Positions 1 through 7,890 of a DNA stretch of 64,000 nucleotides are shown here, piece after piece; position 1 is the stretch's first letter, and the number at the start of each line of letters is the position of its first letter. The DNA lies in assembly GCA_963820795.1 (NCBI GenBank), contig CAWGBJ010000026.1:1-64000 (forward strand), in the 5' to 3' direction. Below the pieces are notes generated by a model, which saw only the letters and a program-made list of their open reading frames with translations, did no database searches and was not told where the DNA came from. The position numbers and the translations under genes were made by a program. This DNA is from Roseiarcus sp963820795 (GTDB taxonomy: Bacteria; Pseudomonadota; Alphaproteobacteria; Rhizobiales; Beijerinckiaceae).

Positions 1-473
1 GTCGAGTGAGGCGACGCGGCGAGCAGCCGGGCTTTCGCCGTTCCGTTGAAGGCTATCGAACGCGAAGAAACCGGTCTTTGACGGCGCTCTAGGGTTCTGA
101 AGCTTCCCAAGCTTCATAGGAGTGTCGATTTCCGTCGCCCGCTCCAAGACTTAGCTCAGACCACCGTATATATTGGCAAGGATTTGGCACCAAAAAGGCG
201 GCGCTTTGGCGCGACCCTATCTGAACAGTTGCAGTCCGGGTCGCATGAGGTCGACCGCAAGAGGCTCGAACCGACCAGGATCACATGGTTGAGCCCCTGA
301 GCGTCGTAGAGGTCGTGACGCACTCACCGTCAGAGAAGGCCGACCAAATTTATGATCCGCCCAGGAGATCTGCGAAATCCACGGCCTTGTCAACGTCGCC
401 GATCAGCCCGGTTAGCATTGGCTCTTTGCCGATCGCTCGCCTGAAATCCTCGGCCGTCCGCTTGTCGACATAG
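1..473. other. Stretch without a supportable gene
   Basis: No open frame here looks convincingly coding. The minus strand reads a protein-like peptide between about 508 and 350 (containing VDKRTAEDFRRAIGKE and ending DFADLLGGS then a TAA), which may be the end of a decayed gene, but it has no start and I do not recognise it. A plus-strand frame from 285 to 473 overlaps it antiparallel and has a serine/proline-rich composition typical of an antisense shadow. The region is best read as debris of an accessory element. Confidence 0.4.
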
Positions 474-629
474 GAGCGCCGCAACCAGCTCGCTAAAGAG
501 ATCGGGCTCATCAGCGAAAATCTCAAACTCGGACAGCAATCAATGCAAGGCTTCTACCGGAGCATCGAGAGCAACCTCGAGCTGGCGAAGCATGCGGAGG
601 GGTGGGAGTGGAAAGTGGAAAGAGGTTGA
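474..629 (+). pseudogene. C-terminal fragment of an unknown gene
   Basis: A 51-codon plus-strand frame starts directly after a TAG and ends at a TGA. Its translation is well balanced and looks like real protein: it begins ERRNQLAKEIGLISENL, continues through an amphipathic helix-rich stretch and ends EGWEWKVERG. There is no start codon with a ribosome binding site at its beginning, so it is most simply the tail of a gene whose front was lost or frameshifted. I do not recognise the family. It sits in a run of broken genes, which supports decay, but the call rests on composition only. Confidence 0.35.
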
Positions 630-670
630 GAGTGACAAGTAACGACATTGAACTAGATTAAGAAGCACAT

Positions 671-964
671 TCAGTGCGTTTCAGTCGTGATCGTAATGAC
701 CCTTGTGATCGCGTAGTAGCCAACTATCGTCGAAATTACTATGAACAGAAGTGTGACGGCCACGCTTGTCCAGCCGTTAAGAAAATATGCCGGCACGGTC
801 GAGAACAGACCTAAGGCTGCAAGAACTACGATCAGCAACCAATTCGCCTTCATCTCTTTTACGATTTTGCTTATAGTCACGCGCGGCGGCTCGGCAGACA
901 TCCGTAGTTCGCCGGGCGGGGGCTGAATAATGGTGTTTCGTCTTGGTAGCCGCAGTTTATGCAT
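671..964 (-). CDS. Small two-helix membrane protein, unknown function
   Basis: The 97-residue product has a proline-rich cytoplasmic start and two clear hydrophobic segments, about residues 42-63 (from WLLIVVLAALG) and 66-88 (from WTSVAVTLLFIV), separated by a short turn, so it is predicted to be an inner-membrane hairpin protein. An internal ATG at 901 (MSAEPPRVT) would give a 76-residue form that keeps both helices; neither start has a strong ribosome binding site. I do not recognise the family. Its neighbours are gene fragments, so it may be a passenger of a mobile element. The membrane topology is visible; the function is not. Confidence 0.5.
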   Translation of the reverse strand: MHKLRLPRRNTIIQPPPGELRMSAEPPRVTISKIVKEMKANWLLIVVLAALGLFSTVPAYFLNGWTSVAVTLLFIVISTIVGYYAITRVITITTETH

Positions 965-1054
965 CTGTAAGTGGACATACCGTGATCCTTTCTGGCACGC
1001 GCACTTAGCTTAGATAGGTTATGATCGGTTCATGCGCGTCCTACCACCCGTTGA

Positions 1055-1562
1055 GAAGGAATCCGCCGTATCGTCCGCGACTAGCGCGCCAAAGACCCGC
1101 TTATCACCATTAGAGCACGCGCTTGAGGAGCATTTCAACGCGGTTTCTCTCATCAATACGTCTCCAAGATCGCCGACAAGGTAGCACGCGAAGGGCTCAT
1201 AGAAGCCGACCGCACGCGCATCGAAGAGCGCATGAACTTCACCCGCGATAACTATCGGCTCATGCGGGAGCAGCATTTTGAAAATCGTCTACTGGCACGA
1301 CGGAGCTCAAGGGCCGCGACCGCGCGCACAGGACAAAATCGAAGCCGCCAAGAACGTCGTCATGATGGGCCTGGCCTTACTCAGCGCGGAGGTCGCTAAC
1401 GGCATGTACAAGAAACCCATCGAAGCCATCGCGCGCGAGATCCACTACGACCCGCTTCCCGAGGACGTGCGGACGGTCATCATCGCGGCGTGGTCCCGTG
1501 GAGGATTGCTGCCGGCCGCGACTGTTGAGCGCATGGTGCCAACCCAGTCGGAATTGGCCTAA
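1055..1562 (+). pseudogene. Multiply frameshifted gene, unknown function
   Basis: Three plus-strand frames in succession appear to read one protein. One frame gives RIVRD then RAKDPLITI; another gives LEHALEEHFN; the first returns with HQYVSKIADKVAREGLIEAD and MNFTRDNYRLMREQ; from 1278 a third frame gives KIVYWHDGAQGPRPR and runs to the stop at 1562. The joins need single-base shifts near 1110, 1145 and 1275, plus in-frame stops. The last 94 codons are open and could be annotated alone as a small protein, but they are more likely the tail of this longer, decayed gene. A second copy of its end lies at 2251-2331. I recall similar Hyphomicrobiales proteins only as hypothetical. Confidence 0.6.
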
Positions 1563-1593
1563 CCTTTCTGCGAAACGGAGGTAGGCAACATGA

Positions 1594-2190
1594 GTGACGA
1601 AGAAATTGGAGTTCTACTTTAGTGATCCTGCCTACAAGCAAGGACTTAACGCGGAGGTCTCGGAGGAGTTCAAGCGTCAATTGGAGAAGGAATATGGTCT
1701 GCCATTTGACCGTACGAGCATTGGCACCGGCGCGGCGGAAGGTGCTTACTTTGCAAAATTGATCCTGGACCATTGGCCATTTGGAGTCCTGCTTCTAACC
1801 TTCTTTCAAGGCGAACGTATCAATAAGAATCTCGATGCGTGGATCGAGATCGGGAAGAAGATTGCTTTGCTTTTGGAAAAGGCAGACATAACAGATAGGG
1901 CCGGATCGGCAGTCCTTGCCGTCAACAAGTTGTTTCAGGCGGTAGGCAAAGTCGCCTCTTCGCTCCAGCTGAGGGGGTATACTCGCACGAGCTACTGGGA
2001 TCGGTTTGCTGGAAAAGAGGACCCCGGCAACCTTGCCCGGATTGATCCACCCGACCCGCGACCGCAGAGAATATCCATCCATGTGTTTCAAATACAGTTT
2101 GAAGAACGAGTTTTCAGGGTTTTCGTCGAGGAGAAGAACGTATCGATTAAGGAGGTCGGCGATTTTGACGCGACCGACGGAAAAGTATAA
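1594..2190 (+). CDS. Hypothetical protein, 198 residues
   Basis: The intact frame starts at a GTG, 12 bases after a GGAGG at 1577-1581. The protein has an acidic helical N-terminus, a hydrophobic stretch around residues 57-72 (WPFGVLLLTFFQG) that could touch or span the membrane, and a C-terminal part rich in beta-type residues (RISIHVFQIQFEE, VFRVFVEEK). I do not recognise the family. An ATG at 1590 lies closer to the GGAGG but opens only a 10-codon frame that overlaps this start, so it could be a leader or chance. The gene is bracketed by two copies of the same gene tail (1468-1562 and 2251-2331), suggesting it arrived with, or was inserted into, a duplicated segment. Confidence 0.6.
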   Translation: MTKKLEFYFSDPAYKQGLNAEVSEEFKRQLEKEYGLPFDRTSIGTGAAEGAYFAKLILDHWPFGVLLLTFFQGERINKNLDAWIEIGKKIALLLEKADITDRAGSAVLAVNKLFQAVGKVASSLQLRGYTRTSYWDRFAGKEDPGNLARIDPPDPRPQRISIHVFQIQFEERVFRVFVEEKNVSIKEVGDFDATDGKV

Positions 2191-2250
2191 TACAAATAGT
2201 GTTATATCGGCTAAGCCGTTTGAGCATCCGCCCGGCTGAGCGGCAGTTGC

Positions 2251-2331
2251 ACCGTTATCATCGCGGCGTGGTCGCGCGGGAGGTTGCCGCCGAAGGCGAC
2301 CGTGGAGCAGCTGGTTCCAATTTCAGACTAA
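2251..2331 (+). pseudogene. Second, diverged copy of the 1055-1562 gene tail
   Basis: Reading from 2251 gives TVIIAAWSRGRLPPKATVEQ, then LVPISD and a TAA. The intact tail upstream reads TVIIAAWSRGGLLPAATVER, then MVPTQSELA and a stop. The two share 16 of the first 20 residues and end within a few codons of each other, and the DNA is clearly similar (both contain ATCATCGCGGCGTGGTC). Nothing 5' of 2251 matches, so only the last 26 codons survive here. The two tails are direct repeats about 0.8 kb apart enclosing the 198-residue gene. Confidence 0.75.
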
Positions 2332-2436
2332 ATATTGCCTTATATTCATCGCGAGCGCTATCTATCCATTCCATAGTTTCTTAGCGACTTTGCAATCCGA
2401 TGCATTCCTCGACGTTCTAATACCAATTCCCGTTGA

Positions 2437-3257
2437 TCAGCACTTGTGCGCCCAATCGCGTAGACCGATGGACATGACACGCCATGGTTGATTTCTGAGC
2501 TTGTTCCAGGCGTCGCAGCAGTGGTCGACGATGTCGTCGCAGTTGAGGAAGATGCGGTTTGAGAGCCAATTGTCGCGCATGAACTCCCAGACGTTTTCGA
2601 CCGGATTGAGTTCGGGACATTTGGCTGGAAGCGGCAGGAGCGTGAGATTTTCGGGCATGTGGAGCTTTGGCGACGTATGCCATCCGGCTTTGTCGAGCAT
2701 GAGGACGGCATGACGTCCTGGCTCGATGTCCTTTGCGATTTCGTCCAGATGCAGTTGCATCGCCTCGATGTTGCACCTGGGCAAGATCAGGCCGACCGCC
2801 TTGCCCTCTTTCGGGCAGATCGCGCCGAAGATGTAGGTCGAGGCGGTGCGCTGGTCGCTCGGGGCCGAGGGCCTGGTTCCCCGCTTGGCCCAGCGCCGGG
2901 TGATCTTGTTCTTCTGTCCGACCCGCGCTTCGTCGGCAAACCAGATCTCTATGGCGCTGGGATCGACGGCCTTTTCGCGCGCGATTTCCTCCAGGCGCGC
3001 CGGGAAGCTTTTTTAAAATCCTCGATCGCGTTCGCCGCCTGCGCGTGATGCTTTGGCCGCGCCGACAGCTTGCGATAGTCCATCGCCCGCAATTGCCGGC
3101 TCATCGTCTGGATCGAGACGACGACGCTGTATTCCTCGAACATCCATTGGCAGAGGTCGACAAGCCGCCAGCGCACGACGCCATGCACGGCGGGAATCGG
3201 GCCATCCTCGACCATGCGAGCCAACGCTGCGCGGTGCTCGGCTGTCAGGCGCGGCTA
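2437..3257 (-). mobile_element. IS630-family transposase remnant, truncated and frameshifted
   Basis: The minus strand encodes an IS630/Tc1-type transposase. The N-terminal part visible is the tail of the helix-turn-helix region (PRLTAEHRAALARMVEDG, VHGVVRWRLVDLCQW, YRKLSARPKHHAQA), followed by the DDE domain: EIWFADEARVGQKNK, then TSPKLHMPENL and PAKCPELNPVENVWEF with the terminal Glu. Two lesions kill it. The first 50-odd codons are missing at 3257, where the sequence changes into the glycine-rich gene. In addition, an A6 run at 3011-3016 leaves the reading DFKKASRR, whereas DFKKSFPARLEEIA is recovered one frame over, consistent with loss of one A from A7. I could not define terminal inverted repeats. 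Confidence 0.85.
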
Positions 3258-3616
3258 ATTCCTCAATAAAAATAGCCCAAGGAGAGATATTGCTTCTATA
3301 TGGCTGCGAGCAAGCTCCGTTGTACCTTCCTCCACCAGGACCAGTATAGAGACCTCAATCCCGGTCCGGTATACAATCCACCTCCAGGTCCTACGTACAA
3401 TCCACCGCCGGGACCCGCGTAGAGACCGCCCCCGGGACCGGCATAAAGGCCTCCACCAGACCCCTGATACATTCCTCCTCCAACTCCGGCATAAAGTCCG
3501 CCACCTACCCCTGCATAGGCACCACCACCCACGCCTGTGTAAAGACCACCACCAACACCCCTGTACCGTCCGCCGCCAACACCTGCGTACTGATCACGCG
3601 GCCAAGTATTCGTCAC
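3253..3616 (-). pseudogene. Glycine-rich nonapeptide repeat protein, disrupted
   Basis: Translation starts at GTG 3616, six bases after AGGAG. The product is almost entirely tandem 9-residue units of the type GGGLYAGPG or GGGLYAGVG, ten or more copies, as seen in rhizobial glycine/tyrosine-rich proteins. After the unit GGGLYTGPG an extra base near 3358 throws the frame into LRSLYWSWW; reading one base over restores GLYTGPGGGRYNGACSQPYR and then SNISPWAIFIEEL, the expected conserved tail. That tail is cut at 3253-3264, where the IS630 remnant begins. So the gene carries both a frameshift and an IS junction. Function of the family is not known to me; the repeat could form a regular beta structure. 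Confidence 0.7.
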
Positions 3617-3837
3617 CGAACTCTCCTGACGGCTGAAAATTATTCAATCACGTCAGGTAACATATTCTCATGCTATAATTCAACTGTTAGAGCTAGCCCG
3701 TTCGGGATTTTCGGTATTTTCGGTGACACTTACTTCAATTTTTAATTGATTGCCCAGTTATCGCGGATTTCGGCCTCGCGCTCGGCTCCCCAATACGGAA
3801 ATGAAGCAATTGTCACCGTAAAGCCGTAAAGCCGCGT

Positions 3838-3978
3838 AAAGCCGAGCTCTTGGCCTTCCCCGCCGGCCGCCACGACGACCAGGTCGACTCGACCGTCCAG
3901 GCGCTGGCCTGGGCGAAGCGGCGGACCGGGATGAGCGCGGAGGATTGGTGCGAGTTCATTCGCAGGGGCTGGCGGTAG
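3838..3978 (+). pseudogene. C-terminal remnant of a phage terminase large subunit
   Basis: The plus frame reads KAELLAFPAGRHDDQVDSTV, then QALAWAKRR, and ends EFIRRGWR before a TAG. The phrase FPaGrhDDqVDs followed by QALAW is the characteristic end of the nuclease domain of phage terminase large subunits, where the Asp pair helps bind the catalytic metal. Only 46 codons remain; upstream is a short repetition of CGTAAAGC and no terminase frame. No capsid, portal or integrase genes are present nearby, so this is a relic of a deleted prophage or gene transfer agent-like element. Confidence 0.75.
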
Positions 3979-4085
3979 GGCGGGGTGAAGGAGGGCCCGG
4001 CTGGCCGTACTCGGGAAAGGGCAACCCTCGCTCCGGCCGTCATGGCCGGGACGGAGGCGGCGGCGGCGCTGTCGCCTCATTGCGA

Positions 4086-5560
4086 GGCCCGCAGGGCTGC
4101 GACTGCTCTCTGGACCCCCGCTTTCGCGGGGGTGACAGCCGAACTTTCGCGCGGGTGAGGGCTGCGATAGTTGTCATGCCCGCGAAAGCGGGCATCCAGA
4201 TCACGGCGCAGACGCCTCCTCTGACGCCAGTCAGCAGTTCAGCATTTCATACAAGTCCGCCCAATCCGGATTGAATTGCTCGATCAGTTCGAGCTTCCAA
4301 CGACGCTCCCACTTCTTCAGTTGCTTCTCCCGCGCGATCGCGTCCTTGACGTTGCCGTAGTGCTCGTACCAGACCAGCATCTTCACTGCATATTTTGCGG
4401 TGAATTGCGAACCGACGCCACTGCGGTGTTGGAAAGCGCGCGCGGCAAGATGGTTCGTTACCCCGACGTAAAGCGTCCCGTTGCGCCAACTCGCCATGAT
4501 GTAGACGCTGTAACGGCGCTCGATCATCCGGCGATCCTCGCTGTCATGCCCGCGAAAGCGGGCATCCAGATCATAGCCGCCACCGTTTATCGTGGGGAAG
4601 CAGCTTCGCCGGCGGATGTCCGGGCTGCTCTCTGGACCCCCGCTTTCGCGAGGGTGACACCCGAACTTTCGCGCGGTGACGGCTGCGATCGCTGTCATGC
4701 CCGCGAAAGCGGGCATCAAGCTCATGGCCGCGGTCGTCTCTCGCTGGGACGCGGCATGAGCGGCAGAGGTCTGCGGCTGCTCTCTAGACCCCCGCTTTCG
4801 CGAGGGTGACACCCGAACTTTCGCGCGGTGACGGCTGCGATCGCTGTCATGCCCGCGAAAGCGGGCATCAAGCCCAGCCGCCGTCGTTTGTCGCTGGGAC
4901 GCGGCTTGAGCGGCAGAGGTCTGCGGCTGCTCTCTGGACCCCGCTTTCGCGGGGGTGACGCCCGAACTTTCGCGCGGCGACGGCTGCGATTGCTGTCATG
5001 CCGGCGAAAGCGGCCATCCAGATCATGGCCGCCGTCGTCTGTCGCTGGGACGCGGCTTGAGCGGCAGAGGTCTGCGGCTGCTCTCTGGACCCCCGCTTTC
5101 GTGGGGGGTGGCGCCCGAACTTTCGCGCGGTGACGGCTGCGATCGCTGCCATGCCGGCGGAAGCGGGCATCCAGATCATGGCCGCCGTCGTCTGTCGCTG
5201 GGACGCGGCTTGAGCGGCAGAGGTCTGCGGCTGCTCTCTGGACCCCCGCTTTCGCGGGGGTGACACCCGAACTTTCGCGCGGGTTGCGATCGCTGTCATG
5301 CCGGCGAAAGCGGCCATCCAGATCATAGCCGCCACCGTTTATCGTGGGGAAGCAGCTTCGCCGGCGGAAGTCCGGGCTGCTCTCCAGACCCCATCTTTCG
5401 CGGAGCTTTCGCGGGGGTGGCGCCCGAACTTTCGCGCGGTGACGGCTGCGATCGCTGTCATGCCCGCGAAAGCGGCCATCCAGATCATAGCCGCCACCGT
5501 TTGTCGTGGGGAAGCAGCTTCGCCGGCGGAAGTCCGGGATTCCGGCGACACGCCCTCCTT
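4086..5560. repeat. Tandem array of paired palindromic (REP-like) repeats
   Basis: Two palindromes alternate: GCCCGC-GAAA-GCGGGC (inside a GTCATGCC...CATCCAGATCA context) and CCCCCGC-TTTC-GCGGGGG (inside CTCTGGACC...GGTGACACCCGAAC). Together with fixed spacers they form a unit of about 150 bp. The GTCATGCC mark recurs at 4173, then 4543, 4694, 4846, 4995, 5148 (GCCATGCC), 5295 and 5457, giving spacings of 147-162 after the first. The long frames across this region on both strands are repeats of the same peptide and are not genes. Spacer sequences are much more conserved between units than unselected intergenic DNA would be, so the array arose by recent amplification. Confidence 0.9.
4231..4527 (-). 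CDS. GIY-YIG nuclease family protein
   Basis: This 98-residue protein matches the small stand-alone GIY-YIG (YhbQ/URI-type) nucleases. The first motif is read as YSVYIMAS...GTLYVGVT (residues 6-24), followed by the conserved Arg in LAARAFQHRSG, the motif FTAKYAVKMLVWYE, the Glu-containing AIAREKQLKKW and a final NPDWADLY. Length is typical. I start it at ATG 4527 (MIERRYSV) because everything upstream in this frame is repeat array. It is the only real gene inside the palindromic array, lying between the first and second units. Such nucleases cut DNA, but the cellular role of this small class is unsettled. Confidence 0.85.
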   Translation of the reverse strand: MIERRYSVYIMASWRNGTLYVGVTNHLAARAFQHRSGVGSQFTAKYAVKMLVWYEHYGNVKDAIAREKQLKKWERRWKLELIEQFNPDWADLYEMLNC

Positions 5561-5660
5561 TACCTAACGCAGTCTCGGATTGAAGGGGCAGCCGGTGCAA
5601 TCAGAACGGAAAGGAGGCGCCGTAACTCACCGTAATTACGCAATCCTGCGATGTCGCGTT

Positions 5661-5902
5661 CTACGCCCGTTTTCTTGAGGTCATTGACGCAGCCTTTGCC
5701 TTCGCCGCCTTGCGCCGGGCGGCCACTCGCTTGGCATGGGCCGCGTGCTCATGCAGCGCCTCAAATTTGGCGAACCATTCGTCACGGGGCTGGCGTCGGC
5801 GAGCAAGTCGTATTCCGACAAATCGGCGGTCTCGACAAACCGCTCTGCTTCCGCGTCGGACTTGAACTTAGGAACGGGTTTCAATTTCTTGGCGGGGGCC
5901 AT
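5661..5902 (-). pseudogene. CopG-like antitoxin-type gene, frameshifted
   Basis: The gene starts at ATG 5902 with AGAGGAAG eight bases upstream. The first 33 codons (MAPAKKLKPVPKFKSDAEAE, then RFVETADLSEYDL) look like the N-terminus of small CopG/BrnA-type antitoxins, which commonly begin with KPVPKFKSEAEE and EYDL. Near 5800 the frame breaks; the alternative frame continues as RDEWFAKFEALHEHAAHAKR and ends in a Lys/Ala-rich tail RKAAKAKAAS before a TAG at 5661. The total length, 242 bases, is not a multiple of three, in line with one missing base. No partner toxin gene adjoins it directly, although a VapBC pair lies just upstream. Confidence 0.55.
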
Positions 5903-5989
5903 TTTCGGACTTCCTCTGCGGGAGCCTATCGCGCCGCTTCTCACCCGCGACAGCCGCCTCGTTCAGCGCCCGGACTTGGGGCAAGGGTG

Positions 5990-6376
5990 TCAAACGAGCC
6001 GGATCGGCCCCGGATACTTCGCCACCGCTCCATCGGTCGTCACCAGCGTCAGGCCGTCCGCCAGCGCCTGGGCGACGAGCATGCGGTCGAACGGGTCCTT
6101 GTGGAGGGGCGGCAGGGTCGCGAGCGCGACCGCGTGCGCGCCTGAGACCGCGAGCTCGGCATATTCGTTGTCCAGCAATTGTCGGCGAAGCGAGCCGACG
6201 TCGATGTGAAAATCACCGCGGCCGCGACCGGTTTTGATCGCCACCTCCCAGAGGCTGACGACGCTGAATGTGACTTCGCTGCCGGCGTCTCCGATCAGAG
6301 CGCGCGCGTCGGCGGAGAGCCTCCGGCTCTCGGCGATGGTCCAGAGCAGAATGTGCGTGTCGAGGAGGAGCCTCAC
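5990..6376 (-). CDS. vapC: VapC-type PIN-domain toxin
   Basis: This 128-residue protein is a PIN-domain ribonuclease of the VapC type. The acidic metal-binding residues are visible: Asp in LLLDTHILLW (residue 6), Glu in VSLWEVAIK, Asp in HKDPFDRMLVAQA and Asp in LVTTDGAVAKY. It starts at GTG 6376, which overlaps the TGA of the antitoxin gene by four bases (GTGA), so translation of the two is coupled. By family knowledge it would cleave tRNA or other RNA when freed from the antitoxin. No truncation is seen. Confidence 0.92.
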   Translation of the reverse strand: MRLLLDTHILLWTIAESRRLSADARALIGDAGSEVTFSVVSLWEVAIKTGRGRGDFHIDVGSLRRQLLDNEYAELAVSGAHAVALATLPPLHKDPFDRMLVAQALADGLTLVTTDGAVAKYPGPIRLV

Positions 6377-6615
6377 TCGTCGTCGCCGTAGAACATCTTC
6401 TCGATTTCTGCTTGGTCCATCGTGTCGAAATCGTCCGGCACGGTGAACTGGCCGCGCATGAAATCGAAGCGCTTCGGCGCGGCGGGCGCGTCGATCGGCA
6501 CGACCTTGACCAGCGGCTTGCCCGCCTTGGCGATGATGAACGGCTCGCCCTTCGCGGCGGCGTCGACGAGGCGGGAGAGGTGGGTCTTGGCTTCGTGAAT
6601 GTTGACTGTGCGCAT
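6373..6615 (-). CDS. Phd/YefM-family antitoxin
   Basis: The 80-residue protein begins MRTVNIHEAKTHLSRLVDAA followed by GEPFIIAKAGKPLVKVVP, the signature of the Phd/YefM DNA-binding antitoxin fold. The C-terminal part (PDDFDTMDQAEIEKMFYGDD) is acidic and helical, as expected of the toxin-neutralising tail. It is the first gene of the toxin-antitoxin operon and should repress its own promoter together with VapC. A near-perfect inverted repeat lies 16-34 bases upstream of the start, in the right place for an operator. Confidence 0.92.
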   Translation of the reverse strand: MRTVNIHEAKTHLSRLVDAAAKGEPFIIAKAGKPLVKVVPIDAPAAPKRFDFMRGQFTVPDDFDTMDQAEIEKMFYGDDE

Positions 6616-6630
6616 GGGCGGCCCAATAGA

Positions 6631-6649
6631 CTTAGTTCATAGAACTTAG
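6631..6649. promoter_or_regulatory. Candidate operator of the toxin-antitoxin operon
   Basis: The sequence CTTAGTTC-ATA-GAACTTAG is an inverted repeat with 8-base arms, seven of eight positions matching, and a perfect AGTTC/GAACT core. It lies 16-34 bases upstream of the antitoxin start. Phd-type antitoxins bind such short palindromes over their own promoters. Confidence 0.6.
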
Positions 6650-6769
6650 TTTATTATGACATGACCGTCAAGGCCAGTGCTCCGAAAGTTTTGTGACTCC
6701 CAAGCTTGGGTCGTGCCTCGTACCGACCTCGTCCTAAGGCGCCGGGTAGCGGCCGTGCGTCCGCAGGAA

Positions 6770-7672
6770 TCAGGACTTGAAGAAACCGTTCAGTGCGGAA
6801 AGCGTTTCCTGTGGGTTCTCTTCGGGAAGAAAATGACCGCATTCAATTGCTTTGAATTGCATGTTTACGCCTTCGTTCCGCCAGGCCGCCTGAACGTCGA
6901 AGAGCGCAGCGGTCGTTGGCGATTTGCTTCCCCACAAGATGAGCGTCGGGCAACGGATCCGGTCTGCAGCGTCGCTCGTGTCATGCTCAAGATCGATCGA
7001 GGCGCCGGCTCGATAGTCTTCACACATTGCAGAAAAGGCGTTCGGACTTCGGATGGCGTTTGCGTACGCTGTTTCTATCTCGGGAGGCGACTTCAGCAAA
7101 CGCGCCATCCCCTTGATCCACACATCTGCGTTGGGTCCCATCAACAACTCGGGCAGCGGCGCCGGCTGGATGAGAAAGAACCAGTGCCACAAATTGGCGG
7201 CAACCTGGCGAGTTACATTCGAGTAAATATGGGCTGTTGGGACGATATCCAGGATCGCCAGCTGGAGGACTTTCTCCGGATGGTCCTTGGCGAGCCTGCG
7301 TGAAACCCGCGCCCCGCGATCGTGTCCAGCCAAACAAAACTTATCGAACCCGAGCTTACGCATGAGTTCAACTTGATCCGCGGCCATCGTGCGCTTCGAA
7401 TAGGCCGAATGATCCGTCCCTCCAGGCGGCTTCGCCGACAATCCATATCCCCGCAAATCCGAGGCGACAATTGTGAACCGCTCGGCCAGAGCAGGGGCAA
7501 TTTCGCGCCACATGATGTGCGATTGTGGGGCGCCGTGGAGAAGGAGAAGCGGCGGGCCATTCCCACCAACGACAGCGTGTATGGAGGTCCCAAGGCAGTC
7601 AACCGAATAGGATCTGAATTCAGGAAAGAAGGGGGCCGCCTCGCCTGGAGTAGAATCCAACTTGCCCTCCAA
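6770..7672 (-). CDS. Alpha/beta hydrolase, haloacetate dehalogenase-like
   Basis: The 300-residue protein has the alpha/beta hydrolase fold and matches fluoroacetate/haloacetate dehalogenases more specifically than general esterases. The nucleophile is the Asp of GHDRGAR (about residue 118), followed by the arginines that hold the substrate carboxylate; LDIVPT and LWHWFFLIQPAPLPE supply the His/Trp halide pocket; DYRAGASID is conserved in these enzymes; ECGHFLPEE holds the general-base His. HGAPQ provides the oxyanion hole. The family hydrolyses C-halogen bonds of haloacetates to glycolate, but closely related epoxide hydrolases look similar. The start appears to be a TTG at 7672 with a weak ribosome binding site; this N-terminus is uncertain. 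No operon partner. Confidence 0.8.
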   Translation of the reverse strand: MEGKLDSTPGEAAPFFPEFRSYSVDCLGTSIHAVVGGNGPPLLLLHGAPQSHIMWREIAPALAERFTIVASDLRGYGLSAKPPGGTDHSAYSKRTMAADQVELMRKLGFDKFCLAGHDRGARVSRRLAKDHPEKVLQLAILDIVPTAHIYSNVTRQVAANLWHWFFLIQPAPLPELLMGPNADVWIKGMARLLKSPPEIETAYANAIRSPNAFSAMCEDYRAGASIDLEHDTSDAADRIRCPTLILWGSKSPTTAALFDVQAAWRNEGVNMQFKAIECGHFLPEENPQETLSALNGFFKS

Positions 7673-7890
7673 GAGCTACCCAGTCACTGCTAGCACAAGC
7701 GCAGCTACTTCCGCCATCGGTCTATTACGTCGATTCACCGAGGTCCCAGCCCAGCGAACGGTGATGCCGCCCAATGCCGGCAAGGGCGATTTTTTCCGCG
7801 CTTGCTCGACAGCGAGACTCGACCAAGCGCGGCCGCCGGCGACATTGTAGCCGAGCTCGCTGCGCGCAGCGCCGCGGTCGCCTACCGCGG

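Noticed and set aside
3006..3020. Programmed frameshift at the A6 run of the IS630 transposase
   Set aside because: The run is not in phase for a classical slippery heptamer and the gene is also 5'-truncated, so simple loss of one A is more likely.
4086..5560. CRISPR array
   Set aside because: Units are about 150 bp with near-identical spacers and internal palindromes, and no cas genes are present.
4700..5600. Long open frames of 100-290 codons on both strands
   Set aside because: They are translations of the tandem palindromic repeat array; the peptides repeat with the 150-bp unit and have no start signals or known domains.
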